Shown here: positions 1 through 5,673 of the stretch, in pieces | Numbering within the stretch: position 1 is the stretch's first letter | Layout: every line of letters begins with the position of its first letter | Origin: an uncultured Oscillochloris sp. | GTDB taxonomy: Bacteria; Chloroflexota; Chloroflexia; Chloroflexales; Chloroflexaceae | Assembly (NCBI GenBank): GCA_903877945.1 | Contig: CAIRFY010000074.1 | Span: 1-6,774, forward strand | Reading direction: 5' to 3' | DNA length: 6,774 nt | Program-made: the position numbers and the translations under genes | The notes under the pieces: generated by a model | The model's input: the letters and a program-made list of their open reading frames with translations, nothing else | Database searches by the model: none | Told to the model about the DNA's origin: nothing

Positions 1-24
1 AGAGGGGAGTCCGAACTCCCCTCT
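1..24. repeat. GC-rich inverted repeat at the window edge
   Basis: Positions 1-10 (AGAGGGGAGT) are the exact reverse complement of 15-24, with a 4-nt loop CCGA. The stem may continue left of the window. A competing pairing exists between 8-13 (AGTCCG) and 36-41 (CGGACT), and 18-22 can pair with 49-53, so 1-53 could fold in two ways. No run of T follows, so it is not a classical intrinsic terminator in this orientation. It resembles the GC-rich palindromes scattered between genes in Chloroflexota genomes; that comparison is from memory and not tested here. It could also be the tail of a terminator for a gene upstream of the window. Confidence 0.6.
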
Positions 25-56
25 CCCGCTGGGGGCGGACTGAGGTGAAGGGGCAA

Positions 57-113
57 AAAAGGAACGCTGCTATTGACAGTCATCAGGGCTACATATACAA
101 TGGCGTTCCTTTT
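57..113. promoter_or_regulatory. 11-bp inverted repeat enclosing a promoter (operator-like)
   Basis: The left arm 57-67 (AAAAGGAACGC) is the perfect reverse complement of the right arm 103-113. The 35-bp interior contains a complete -35 and -10 promoter pair. The expected start site (about 108) falls inside the right arm, so a transcript would carry only part of the repeat. The repeat would therefore act as DNA rather than as an RNA hairpin. A pair of regulator half-sites flanking the promoter is the simplest reading, with looping or steric repression possible. No regulator family is identifiable from the motif. Confidence 0.5.
73..101 (+). promoter_or_regulatory. Near-consensus sigma70-type promoter
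   Basis: TTGACA (73-78) is a perfect -35 hexamer. TACAAT (96-101) matches the -10 consensus at five of six bases. The spacer is exactly 17 bp. The predicted start site is near 108. It reads rightward into a structured leader and a possible small ORF, and is separate from the promoter at 552-560 that serves the hydrogenase-like genes. A match this good in an otherwise GC-rich genome is unlikely to be accidental and suggests strong or regulated expression of a short RNA or small protein. Confidence 0.75.
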
Positions 114-224
114 ACAATGAGTAGGATTTTCTTTCCTGCCTATTGTCACTCTGACGGGAGAATACGACGGTGACACGTAGATACTTACGGTTAAACTGTA
201 AGGAATTTGCACCCGTTGTGCAAA
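114..224 (+). promoter_or_regulatory. Structured leader with three consecutive stem-loops
   Basis: Just after the predicted start site, three hairpins lie in a row. The first is 114-119+121-126 pairing with 134-139+141-146, twelve pairs including two G·U around one A·C mismatch, with a 7-nt loop. The second is 185-191 with 195-201, seven pairs including one G·U, with a 3-nt loop. The third is 206-212 (TTTGCAC) with 218-224, seven perfect pairs and a 5-nt loop. The last stem ends 12 nt before a GGAG ribosome-binding sequence at 237-240. This could be a regulatory 5' leader or part of a small RNA. It matches no riboswitch or RNA family I know. If translation began at GTG 170, the second and third stems would be coding. 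Confidence 0.35.
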
Positions 225-247
225 CCGCCGTGTCGTGGAGCCCTCTG

Positions 248-475
248 ATGAAACCACGCCGCTGGTACAGCAGCGCTGAGATGAAGCCATCATCCACACT
301 ATCTACGGTGCTGCACTACACCTCGCGAATCCAGCTCACCTATGCCGCGCGAACGTATCGCCAGCAGGGTTCGATCATCAAGCTGATGCCAGTAGAGCCA
401 CCGCACGACTCGCACGGCCAAGATCCCCAGGCTCCCGCTACCAATGTGATTATGCGGCGGATTGACGCCGCATAG
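248..475 (+). CDS. Possible small hypothetical protein (75 aa)
   Basis: Unrecognised small ORF, with no function assigned. From ATG 248 it encodes a 75-residue basic, hydrophilic protein beginning MKPRRWYSS. It has no transmembrane segment, no signal peptide and no cysteine, and a Pro/His-rich stretch in its C-terminal third (PVEPPHDSHGQDPQAP). ATG 248 is preceded by GGAG at 237-240 with a 7-nt gap. An in-frame GTG at 170, with GGGAG at 156-160 and a 9-nt gap, would give 101 aa. I prefer 248 because codons 170-247 are AT-rich and include AGA and TTA, unlike the rest. A strong promoter lies upstream at 73-101, and the stop codon sits in a 9-bp hairpin. The stretch could instead be a non-coding RNA that happens to be open. 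Confidence 0.3.
   Translation: MKPRRWYSSAEMKPSSTLSTVLHYTSRIQLTYAARTYRQQGSIIKLMPVEPPHDSHGQDPQAPATNVIMRRIDAA
451..474 (+). repeat. 9-bp hairpin over the small ORF's 3' end
   Basis: TATGCGGCG (451-459) pairs perfectly with 466-474 around the 6-nt loop GATTGA. It covers the last codons and the TAG stop of the small ORF. No T-tract follows, so it is not a standard intrinsic terminator. It may protect a 3' end or contribute to termination together with the longer hairpin 12 nt downstream. Confidence 0.5.
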
Positions 476-486
476 TGATGACATAT

Positions 487-529
487 GAATGGTTATCATT
501 GCCAGCAAAGCTGGCAATGATAACCATTC
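487..529. repeat. Perfect 20-bp inverted repeat upstream of the hydrogenase-like genes
   Basis: The left arm 487-506 and right arm 510-529 are exact reverse complements over 20 bp, with only AAA between them. The sequence is AT-richer than the flanking genes. It lies between the small ORF/leader transcript and the promoter at 552-560, with its right edge bordering where a -35 element would be. No T-run follows directly; the nearest TTTT is at 538-541. It may be a terminator or transcript-end stabiliser for the upstream unit, or a dyad bound by a regulator of the downstream genes. Perfect symmetry this long argues for active maintenance or recent origin. Confidence 0.7.
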
Positions 530-551
530 CAGAGCAGTTTTCTTGTGACGG

Positions 552-560
552 TGGTATAAT
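552..560 (+). promoter_or_regulatory. Extended -10 promoter for the five-gene cluster
   Basis: TGGTATAAT is a perfect TATAAT hexamer (555-560) with the upstream TGn of an extended -10 element, which can function without a good -35. The 17-bp-spaced -35 position (532-537, GAGCAG) is poor. The expected start site is near 567, only about 3 nt before the ATG at 570, so the first gene should be translated from a leaderless or almost leaderless mRNA. This agrees with the absence of any ribosome-binding sequence before 570. Confidence 0.6.
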
Positions 561-569
561 GCGCCCTCA

Positions 570-1652
570 ATGTCACCCTACTGCTACACCCTGACGCTTG
601 AGCCGGCGGCGGCTGCGTGGCGCGGCCCCCAGCAGCTTGTGCTCAAGGTTGCAGGTGAGCGTATCACCGATGTGGAGTACCGCCCGGATCTGGCCCCCCG
701 GCAGCATACCGCCCATACGTCACCTCTGCTCCAAGAGGTAGCCCACAGTTGCTCCACCTGCACCCACGCCCATTGTCTCGCCTTCTCGCTGGCTGTTGAG
801 GCGCTGCTGAGTCTTGAGATTCCGCTGCGCGCCACACGCCTGCGCCTGGTGGCCGCTGAGCTTGAACGGGCCACCTCGCACCTTGGCACGCTGGACGCGC
901 TCTTCAGCACGATGGGACTGGACGCCACCGCTACCCCCTTGGCCAAGCTGCGTAACTCGTGCGCTCAATGGCTGGCGCTCTTGGTGGGCGCGCCTGATGG
1001 GAGTACCTTCATTTTGCCTGGTGGCCTGCGCCGCGATCTCTCTGAGACCCGACGGAGCGAACTGATCACGCTGATCGCCGGGGCCAGCCAACGCCTCTAC
1101 CAGATTGTCGACCGGGTGATTGACCAGCGGCTCATCCTGGCCCGCACGGTGAATGTAGGCATTCTCACCAGCACGGCCGCATCCCAGTTCCGCCTGCGCG
1201 GCCCTTTGGCGCGGGCCTCGGGGCTGAAAGACGATGTGCGGGTTGACGCGCCCTATGGTGCCTACGCCGCGCTGGCACCCCAGGTGATTACGCAGGAGGG
1301 CGGCGATGTTTATGCACGTATCATGCTGTTGCTGCTGGAGACTCTGGAAAGCCTGAAGCTCAGCGACCGAGCGCTGGATGATCTTCCGGCTGGTACATTG
1401 AGCGCCCAGGTGCCGGCAGCCCTGCCAGTGGGCGTGGGCGAGGCTACGGTGGAGGCTCCGCGAGGGGCTCTGCGCTACCGCGTCGAGAGCGATGGGAAAC
1501 GCATTAGCGGCTATCGGGTCGAACCGGCCCCCCAGCTCGACCGACTACTGGCACGAACGCTGCTTGGTCAGGCTAACCTCGATGATGCCGTCTTGATCGC
1601 GCTCTCATCTGACCCGTGCAGCGCATGTCAGAGGGCGGGCAGTGATGAGTAA
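570..1652 (+). CDS. Group 4 [NiFe]-hydrogenase-like large subunit (EchE/CooH/HyfG family)
   Basis: Catalytic large subunit of a membrane-bound hydrogenase-type complex, related to NuoD of complex I. At 360 aa it has the size of EchE/CooH forms without the N-terminal NuoC domain of HycE/HyfG. Family motifs run in order: Cys61-x2-Cys64-x3-His68 (the L1 metal site), GGLRRD 151-156, GPLARASG 211-218, GDVYAR 245-250, APRG 296-299, and SDPCSAC with Cys350 and Cys353 (the L2 metal site). All four cysteines that would hold Ni-Fe are present, whereas NuoD lacks them. Pro297-Arg298 and Asp348 match active-site canopy residues of classical hydrogenases. Oddities: the usual RxCGxC is SxCSTC, and the N-terminal GPxHP is replaced by EPAAA. 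Only seven residues follow the last cysteine, so the long tail removed by a maturation protease in HycE is absent, as in CooH. The ATG at 570 is set by the promoter at 552-560. Family certain; hydrogenase activity inferred. Confidence 0.88.
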   Translation: MSPYCYTLTLEPAAAAWRGPQQLVLKVAGERITDVEYRPDLAPRQHTAHTSPLLQEVAHSCSTCTHAHCLAFSLAVEALLSLEIPLRATRLRLVAAELERATSHLGTLDALFSTMGLDATATPLAKLRNSCAQWLALLVGAPDGSTFILPGGLRRDLSETRRSELITLIAGASQRLYQIVDRVIDQRLILARTVNVGILTSTAASQFRLRGPLARASGLKDDVRVDAPYGAYAALAPQVITQEGGDVYARIMLLLLETLESLKLSDRALDDLPAGTLSAQVPAALPVGVGEATVEAPRGALRYRVESDGKRISGYRVEPAPQLDRLLARTLLGQANLDDAVLIALSSDPCSACQRAGSDE

Positions 1653-1661
1653 TAGCGCCAT

Positions 1662-3380
1662 ATGCTAGTTATCGCGGTTAGCCTGCTCCTGATCATCGCC
1701 GCCGCCTGTTTCGGGCTGAGCCGCGTAGTCACGACGCGCCACCTCGGGCTTGGTGCCGCCGCCGCGTGTCTCGGCGCCGGTCTGCTGTTGGCGGCACCTA
1801 GCCTGGTCCCTCAGCTTATCTTCCCCACCTTTAGCGTCGGTGCGGCCTCGTTTGAACTGGTTGGACAACTCGGCCCCGGCGATACGGCTCTGGCAGCAGC
1901 TTTGCTCTGGGGCGGCGCGATGGCTCTGGCAGCCCTGGCGGCGGCAATCGCGCCGGGAGTGCGCGGGTTCGGCCCGATTTTCGGCTGGTCATGCCTGACA
2001 CTGGTCGCTGCACTGCTGGGCCTGGCGGCACCGCCACTCTCGATGGTTACGCCGCTGGCGTGGGCGGTGAGCGCCCTGGCGAGCTACGGTGCCCTGCGGG
2101 CCAGCAGTACCCTCAACCAGAGCGAGGCGATGCCGCACGGCCTGGCCCTTGGGCTCCTGGCTAGTATCCTGCTCCTCGGTGGGCTCCTCGGAATACGCCC
2201 CGCCCTTGCGGCGGGCAGCCTTCCTGCGTGGGGGCTGATGGCGACCTTGCTCCTGGCAGTGCTGGCGATGGCAGGCGTGGCCCCCCTCGGCATGGCCCGC
2301 GACGAAGCGGTGCGCGCACCGGCTCCTCTCGGTGCGCTGATCTATGGCCTGGTTATGCCAACCCTCGGCCTGGGCTACCTGCTCCACCTGGTAGATCTTC
2401 TCCCAAGTATGCCGATGTCGTGGAGGACGACGCTGGTGGCAATCGGGTCGGTGGGGACACTCGCCAGCGCCGCAGGGGCCTACGGCGAGGCGCGGCTGCG
2501 CCCGCTGCTCGGTTGGGTCGCCGGGGCACAGGCGAGTGCGGTGGTGGTCGCCGCCGGTCTCACGGGTTCCCTCGCCAGCCTGGCTGGCCCGGCCCTGCTG
2601 ATCAACCTGATGCTGGCCACCGTGGCTGGTGCTGCCGCCGTGGTTGATCTGGAGCGCAATACGGGCGGTGATGAGTTCGCCGATACGGCTCCGGGGCCAC
2701 AACTGATCCTCGCGGGTAGCCTCTGGGCCGTAGCCAGTGCAGCAGTCCTGGGAATCCCGCCGCTCTGGGGGTTCTGGGGGCGGCGCTGGCTGTTCGAGGC
2801 TGTCCTTGGGCAGATGCCCTGGGCGTTACCGCTGCTGGTGGCTGGGGCCGCCCTGCTGGCCCTGGCTCTGATCATGCCCCTGGCCCGCTTCTGGCCCGTG
2901 CCTGACCCGCGCAGCCATCCCGCCGCCCGTGGTCGGCTCGACCCCATCGCCGGCGCGCTGAGCCTTGTGCCCCTGCTGGTGTTTGGCCTCGCGCCTCAGC
3001 TTGCATGGGGTATGTGGATGCGTAAATTGCCCCTCGCCCCCCTCGATCTGCCGGTGAACCAGGGAGACCAGGCGGCTGCCGCCGCTATCGGCGTGATCAT
3101 CGTAATCTTGGCGCTTGCCTTGGCCCGCACGTCTACCGCCCGCCAGATCACCCGCAGCGTAGACGAGGAGCCGATCCAACTGGCTGCCGACGCCCTCGGG
3201 CAGAGCTTGCGTCCCCTCGCCGCAATTGGTCGGGCTGATACGTTCCTCGGCCAGGTCTGGGCCGCGCTGCTGTGGGTGAGCCACTGGCTCCACGTCGCTA
3301 TATCTATCTTCGAGCAGCGCTACTACCTGCTGGGTGTCATGGTCGCCTTGCTTACCGTGATGCTGCTGATGGCACAGTGA
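1662..3380 (+). CDS. HyfB/NuoL-type antiporter-like membrane subunit
   Basis: A 572-aa polytopic membrane protein of roughly 16 helices, related to the antiporter-like subunits of complex I and group 4 hydrogenases. Landmarks that align are TM7 LAMAGVAPLG (201-210), the following APAPLGALIYGL (219-230), TM8 VMPTLGLGYLL (231-241), the RPLLGW segment (280-285) and LGIPPLWGFWGR (363-374). The C-terminal part has a hydrophilic, probably lateral, segment (about 490-530) and a final helix after EQRYYL (551-556), as in the NuoL/HyfB branch. The residues that carry protons in the family are missing: the TM5 glutamate aligns with Ala135, the TM7 lysine with Met203, the histidine after it with Gly210, and the TM8 lysine with Pro233. 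It starts 9 nt after the previous stop with no clear ribosome-binding sequence, suggesting coupling. The fold is likely; ordinary proton transport is doubtful. Confidence 0.82.
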   Translation: MLVIAVSLLLIIAAACFGLSRVVTTRHLGLGAAAACLGAGLLLAAPSLVPQLIFPTFSVGAASFELVGQLGPGDTALAAALLWGGAMALAALAAAIAPGVRGFGPIFGWSCLTLVAALLGLAAPPLSMVTPLAWAVSALASYGALRASSTLNQSEAMPHGLALGLLASILLLGGLLGIRPALAAGSLPAWGLMATLLLAVLAMAGVAPLGMARDEAVRAPAPLGALIYGLVMPTLGLGYLLHLVDLLPSMPMSWRTTLVAIGSVGTLASAAGAYGEARLRPLLGWVAGAQASAVVVAAGLTGSLASLAGPALLINLMLATVAGAAAVVDLERNTGGDEFADTAPGPQLILAGSLWAVASAAVLGIPPLWGFWGRRWLFEAVLGQMPWALPLLVAGAALLALALIMPLARFWPVPDPRSHPAARGRLDPIAGALSLVPLLVFGLAPQLAWGMWMRKLPLAPLDLPVNQGDQAAAAAIGVIIVILALALARTSTARQITRSVDEEPIQLAADALGQSLRPLAAIGRADTFLGQVWAALLWVSHWLHVAISIFEQRYYLLGVMVALLTVMLLMAQ

Positions 3381-3385
3381 TCTCC

Positions 3386-3428
3386 GTATCTCGGGTGTGG
3401 TTGACTCCCGTGACCACACCCGAGATAC
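3386..3428. repeat. 16-bp perfect inverted repeat inside the gene cluster
   Basis: 3386-3401 is the exact reverse complement of 3413-3428, with an 11-nt interior. It starts 5 nt after the stop of the 572-aa gene and ends 19 nt before the next ATG. No T-tract follows. In mRNA it would form a stable hairpin in the cluster's only sizeable gap apart from 5632-5673, which could cause partial termination, serve as a processing site, or stabilise the upstream transcript. It also speaks against a GTG start at 3397 for the next gene, because that codon lies within the stem. Confidence 0.65.
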
Positions 3429-3447
3429 ACGAGGGCTTCACGCGAAA

Positions 3448-4176
3448 ATGATGCACATAAACTGGCTGCTCATAGGCATAGGAATGACAGCAACCGTCGT
3501 GCTGCTGTTCCGCGACTGGCGGCTGACGATCCCGGCCCTGCTGCTGAACTACGTTGCGCTGGCGCTCTTCCTGGCCGAGCAGCAGTTTGTTGCGCCTGAC
3601 ATGGATCTCTTCGGGGGGATCAGCACCCTGGTGGTGGTGAAGCTGATCACCGGCATGGCGGTGACGTTCATTTTGTCGATCACCGCCCTGACCTTCTCGC
3701 GGGAGTACGGGCTAGAGAACCTCGACGAGTTCGGCATGGCCGAGTTGCGCCGAGCTGCCCGCGCCGCTCAGCGCCAGATGGCCAGCCAGCCCTTCCATGT
3801 GGGCGACTATATCGTGCCGTTCTGGGCCGGGGTGCTGGCCCTCTTCGCCAGCGCCACGCTGCCCTACGTCTATGCGATTGCGCCAACGCCCGCCGCCGAC
3901 TTCGCCTGGTATTGGCTGGTTCTCACCGGCGTGCTGACCATCGCCACGGCCAGCGACTTGCTGAAAATTGGCCTGGGGCTGCTGCTCTGCGCCAGTGGGA
4001 TCGATATGCTCTATACGGCGGTGGTGAGTACTCTGAAGGACGGTGGGCTCAATGTGATCCCGCTGGCACTGCTCAGCCAATTTCACATCCTGCTCGCCCT
4101 GGCCATCGCCTACCTCTGCGGGCTGCTCTACGGTCGACTGAAAACACTAGAGCTGAATGAACTCTACAAACGATAA
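3448..4176 (+). CDS. HyfE/NuoK-type membrane subunit
   Basis: A 242-aa membrane protein with about 7 helices. It resembles HyfE of hydrogenase-4 (216 aa in E. coli), which is NuoK-like in its C-terminal half. The best landmark is DLLKIGLGLLLCASGIDMLY (170-189) followed by LALLSQFHILLALAIAYL (206-223), the NuoK TM2-TM3 pattern. NuoK has a conserved glutamate in each of these helices; here the first aligns with Gly177 and the second with Phe212/His213. A hydrophilic, charged loop (about 84-120, rich in Glu and Arg) separates the N- and C-terminal helix groups. I chose ATG 3448 (a second ATG is at 3451). A GTG at 3397 would add 17 polar residues read from the inverted repeat. GAGGG at 3431-3435 is a distant ribosome-binding candidate. 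The next gene starts 3 nt after the stop. Confidence 0.72.
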   Translation: MMHINWLLIGIGMTATVVLLFRDWRLTIPALLLNYVALALFLAEQQFVAPDMDLFGGISTLVVVKLITGMAVTFILSITALTFSREYGLENLDEFGMAELRRAARAAQRQMASQPFHVGDYIVPFWAGVLALFASATLPYVYAIAPTPAADFAWYWLVLTGVLTIATASDLLKIGLGLLLCASGIDMLYTAVVSTLKDGGLNVIPLALLSQFHILLALAIAYLCGLLYGRLKTLELNELYKR

Positions 4177-4179
4177 CGT

Positions 4180-5631
4180 ATGCTTTACCTTTTGCTCGTC
4201 CTCTTTCCGATCAGCATCGCGGCAAGCACCTTTGTCCTGCGCAAAAACAGCGGGCTGGTGATCTTTATCGCCCTCGGCGCGGTACTCGCCGAAATGCTGA
4301 TCGCCGCACAGATCCCGCTGGACAACCCGAGCTTTTTCCTGGGTGTCACGCTGACCCTCAACGCACTGAACCGGATGTTCATGGTGCTATTTCTGGCGAT
4401 TGGCGGGTTCGCTTTTGTGGGCGCGTGGAATCTGCCCCACGGCGAGAACTTCGTGCCGATTGGACTGCTGCTGCTCAGCCAGGTCTGCGGCGTGCTACTG
4501 CTCCAGAATCCGTTCATTAGCACACTGCTGCTGGCCCTCAGCGGGCTGACGGCGGTGCTGGCAATGGTGGATCTACCGGCGGGGACAAGCAGCCTGGTAG
4601 GCACACGCGCAATTGCGGCGGCCCTGAAGTATATGGTGCTGATGGTGGTGGCGGCGATCCTGATGTACATCGCCTTTGTGCTGGCCACGATCTTTCGGAT
4701 TGGCGAACTGCCCGGTAGGATCTCGCTATCGCACTTCATCCTGGCCCTGTTGGCGGTGAGTTTCTCGCTGCGGCTGGCGCTCATCCCCTTCCATGCCTGG
4801 CTGGCCGATCTGGTGGAATACGCCGAGCCGCTGGTGGCGGCCCTGGTGATCACGCTGCTGAACATGAGCAGCCTGCTGGTGCTGCTTGTCTCCTTCCAGA
4901 CCTTTCCGACCCTGCTGACCGATAACGAGGGGCCGCTGCGGGTGATGCGGTACGGCGCAGTGATCAGCGCCCTGCTCGGCGCGGGCCTGGCCCTGGGGCC
5001 AGGATCGCTGCGGCGGTCGATGGCCTACCTCATCCTCTACGACTGTGGTATGGTATTCTATGGCTTGGCCTCGGTATCGAGCATCGGCCTGGCGGGAGCG
5101 GTCTTCGGCGCACTCAACCAGACGTTGGCGGTGCTCCTGATCCTGGTGAGCCTGGCGCTCGTCGAGCGTCCCGACGGGCGCACGCCCGGAATAACACGGC
5201 GCGACCTCTTGCGCCGCTGGCCGGTGGCTGGTATGGGATTGCTGGCGGGCGGGCTGGCCCTGATCGGGATACCGCCCCTGAGCGGTGCGATGAGCCGGTT
5301 GCTGATCTACCAGGCGGCTGCGGAGAATGGGTGGCCCGAGTTGCTGGCGCTGCTGGCGGCAACGATCCTGGCGCTGCTGGCGCTGGCCCGCACTGCTAAC
5401 GAGTGGCTCCTCGGCCCAGGTGAAGATGAGATCGCGCCTGAGCCGCTTATGCTCGGCGAGATCGAGCTTGACCGCCCAGCCCCGCGACGACTCGCCCCCG
5501 AGCCACGTAGCGCCGCAGCCCTGACGCTCATCTTGATGCTGATCTGCCTGGCGGTCGGGATCTACCCAGGCCCGCTGCTCACGACCATCGACGGGGCGAT
5601 CCGCGAACTGGCATTTATCCGGGCGTTATAG
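4180..5631 (+). CDS. HyfF/NuoN-type antiporter-like membrane subunit
   Basis: A 483-aa polytopic protein with about 13-14 helices, the second antiporter-like subunit of the cluster and the better conserved one. ALKYMVLMVVAAILMY (148-163) matches the ALKYF segment of NuoN-like proteins, SLRLALIPFHAWLADL (196-211) the TM7 signature, MAYLILYDCG (281-290) the AYSSIxHxG helix, and LIGIPPLSG (361-369) the C-terminal signature. The TM7 lysine is an arginine (Arg198), while Pro203, Phe204, His205, Trp207 and Asp210 are kept. The TM5 glutamate aligns with Thr124, the TM8 lysine with Leu227/Asn228, the histidine of the AYSSIxH motif with Asp288, and the late-helix NHxxxK motif reads NQTLA without lysine. 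A Pro/Glu/Arg-rich soluble loop (412-445) precedes the last helix. The ATG at 4180 lies 3 nt after the previous stop with no ribosome-binding sequence, so coupled translation is likely. Confidence 0.82.
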   Translation: MLYLLLVLFPISIAASTFVLRKNSGLVIFIALGAVLAEMLIAAQIPLDNPSFFLGVTLTLNALNRMFMVLFLAIGGFAFVGAWNLPHGENFVPIGLLLLSQVCGVLLLQNPFISTLLLALSGLTAVLAMVDLPAGTSSLVGTRAIAAALKYMVLMVVAAILMYIAFVLATIFRIGELPGRISLSHFILALLAVSFSLRLALIPFHAWLADLVEYAEPLVAALVITLLNMSSLLVLLVSFQTFPTLLTDNEGPLRVMRYGAVISALLGAGLALGPGSLRRSMAYLILYDCGMVFYGLASVSSIGLAGAVFGALNQTLAVLLILVSLALVERPDGRTPGITRRDLLRRWPVAGMGLLAGGLALIGIPPLSGAMSRLLIYQAAAENGWPELLALLAATILALLALARTANEWLLGPGEDEIAPEPLMLGEIELDRPAPRRLAPEPRSAAALTLILMLICLAVGIYPGPLLTTIDGAIRELAFIRAL

Positions 5632-5663
5632 TAGGGGCGAAGCGACGCGAAGTTTCGCCTCTA
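5632..5663. repeat. Imperfect 10-bp inverted repeat between the last two genes
   Basis: TAGGGGCGAA (5632-5641) pairs with 5654-5663 through ten pairs, one of them G·U, around a 12-nt interior that repeats the GCGAAG theme. It begins right after the stop of the 483-aa gene and ends 10 nt before the next ATG. It resembles dispersed GGGGCGA/TCGCCCC palindromes of Chloroflexota intergenic DNA (from memory, untested). A T-tract is absent, so read-through into the last gene is expected. Confidence 0.5.
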
Positions 5664-5673
5664 CCGGAACATA

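Noticed and set aside
57..113. Miniature transposable element with terminal inverted repeats
   Set aside because: Only 57 bp long, no flanking target duplication seen, and the interior is exactly a promoter; an operator arrangement explains it better.
487..529. Classical Rho-independent terminator
   Set aside because: The stem is long and perfect but no T-tract follows on either strand.
543..548. TTGTGA as the -35 element of the operon promoter
   Set aside because: It lies only 6 bp from TATAAT, far short of the 16-18 bp needed.
570..1652. Ordinary complex I NuoD
   Set aside because: NuoD lacks the two CxxC pairs; both are present here at residues 61/64 and 350/353.
1989..2702. Minus-strand open frame of 237 codons opposite the HyfB-like gene
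   Set aside because: The product is polar, Gln/Arg/His-rich low-complexity sequence typical of the antisense of a GC-rich membrane-protein gene; the plus strand has clear family motifs.
3397..3447. GTG start at 3397 for the HyfE-like protein
   Set aside because: The codon lies inside the 16-bp inverted repeat and the extra 17 residues are polar; ATG 3448 directly precedes the first hydrophobic helix.
4185..4865. Minus-strand open frame of 226 codons opposite the HyfF-like gene
   Set aside because: Ser/Ala/Arg-rich shadow of a well-supported gene, with no recognisable motif.
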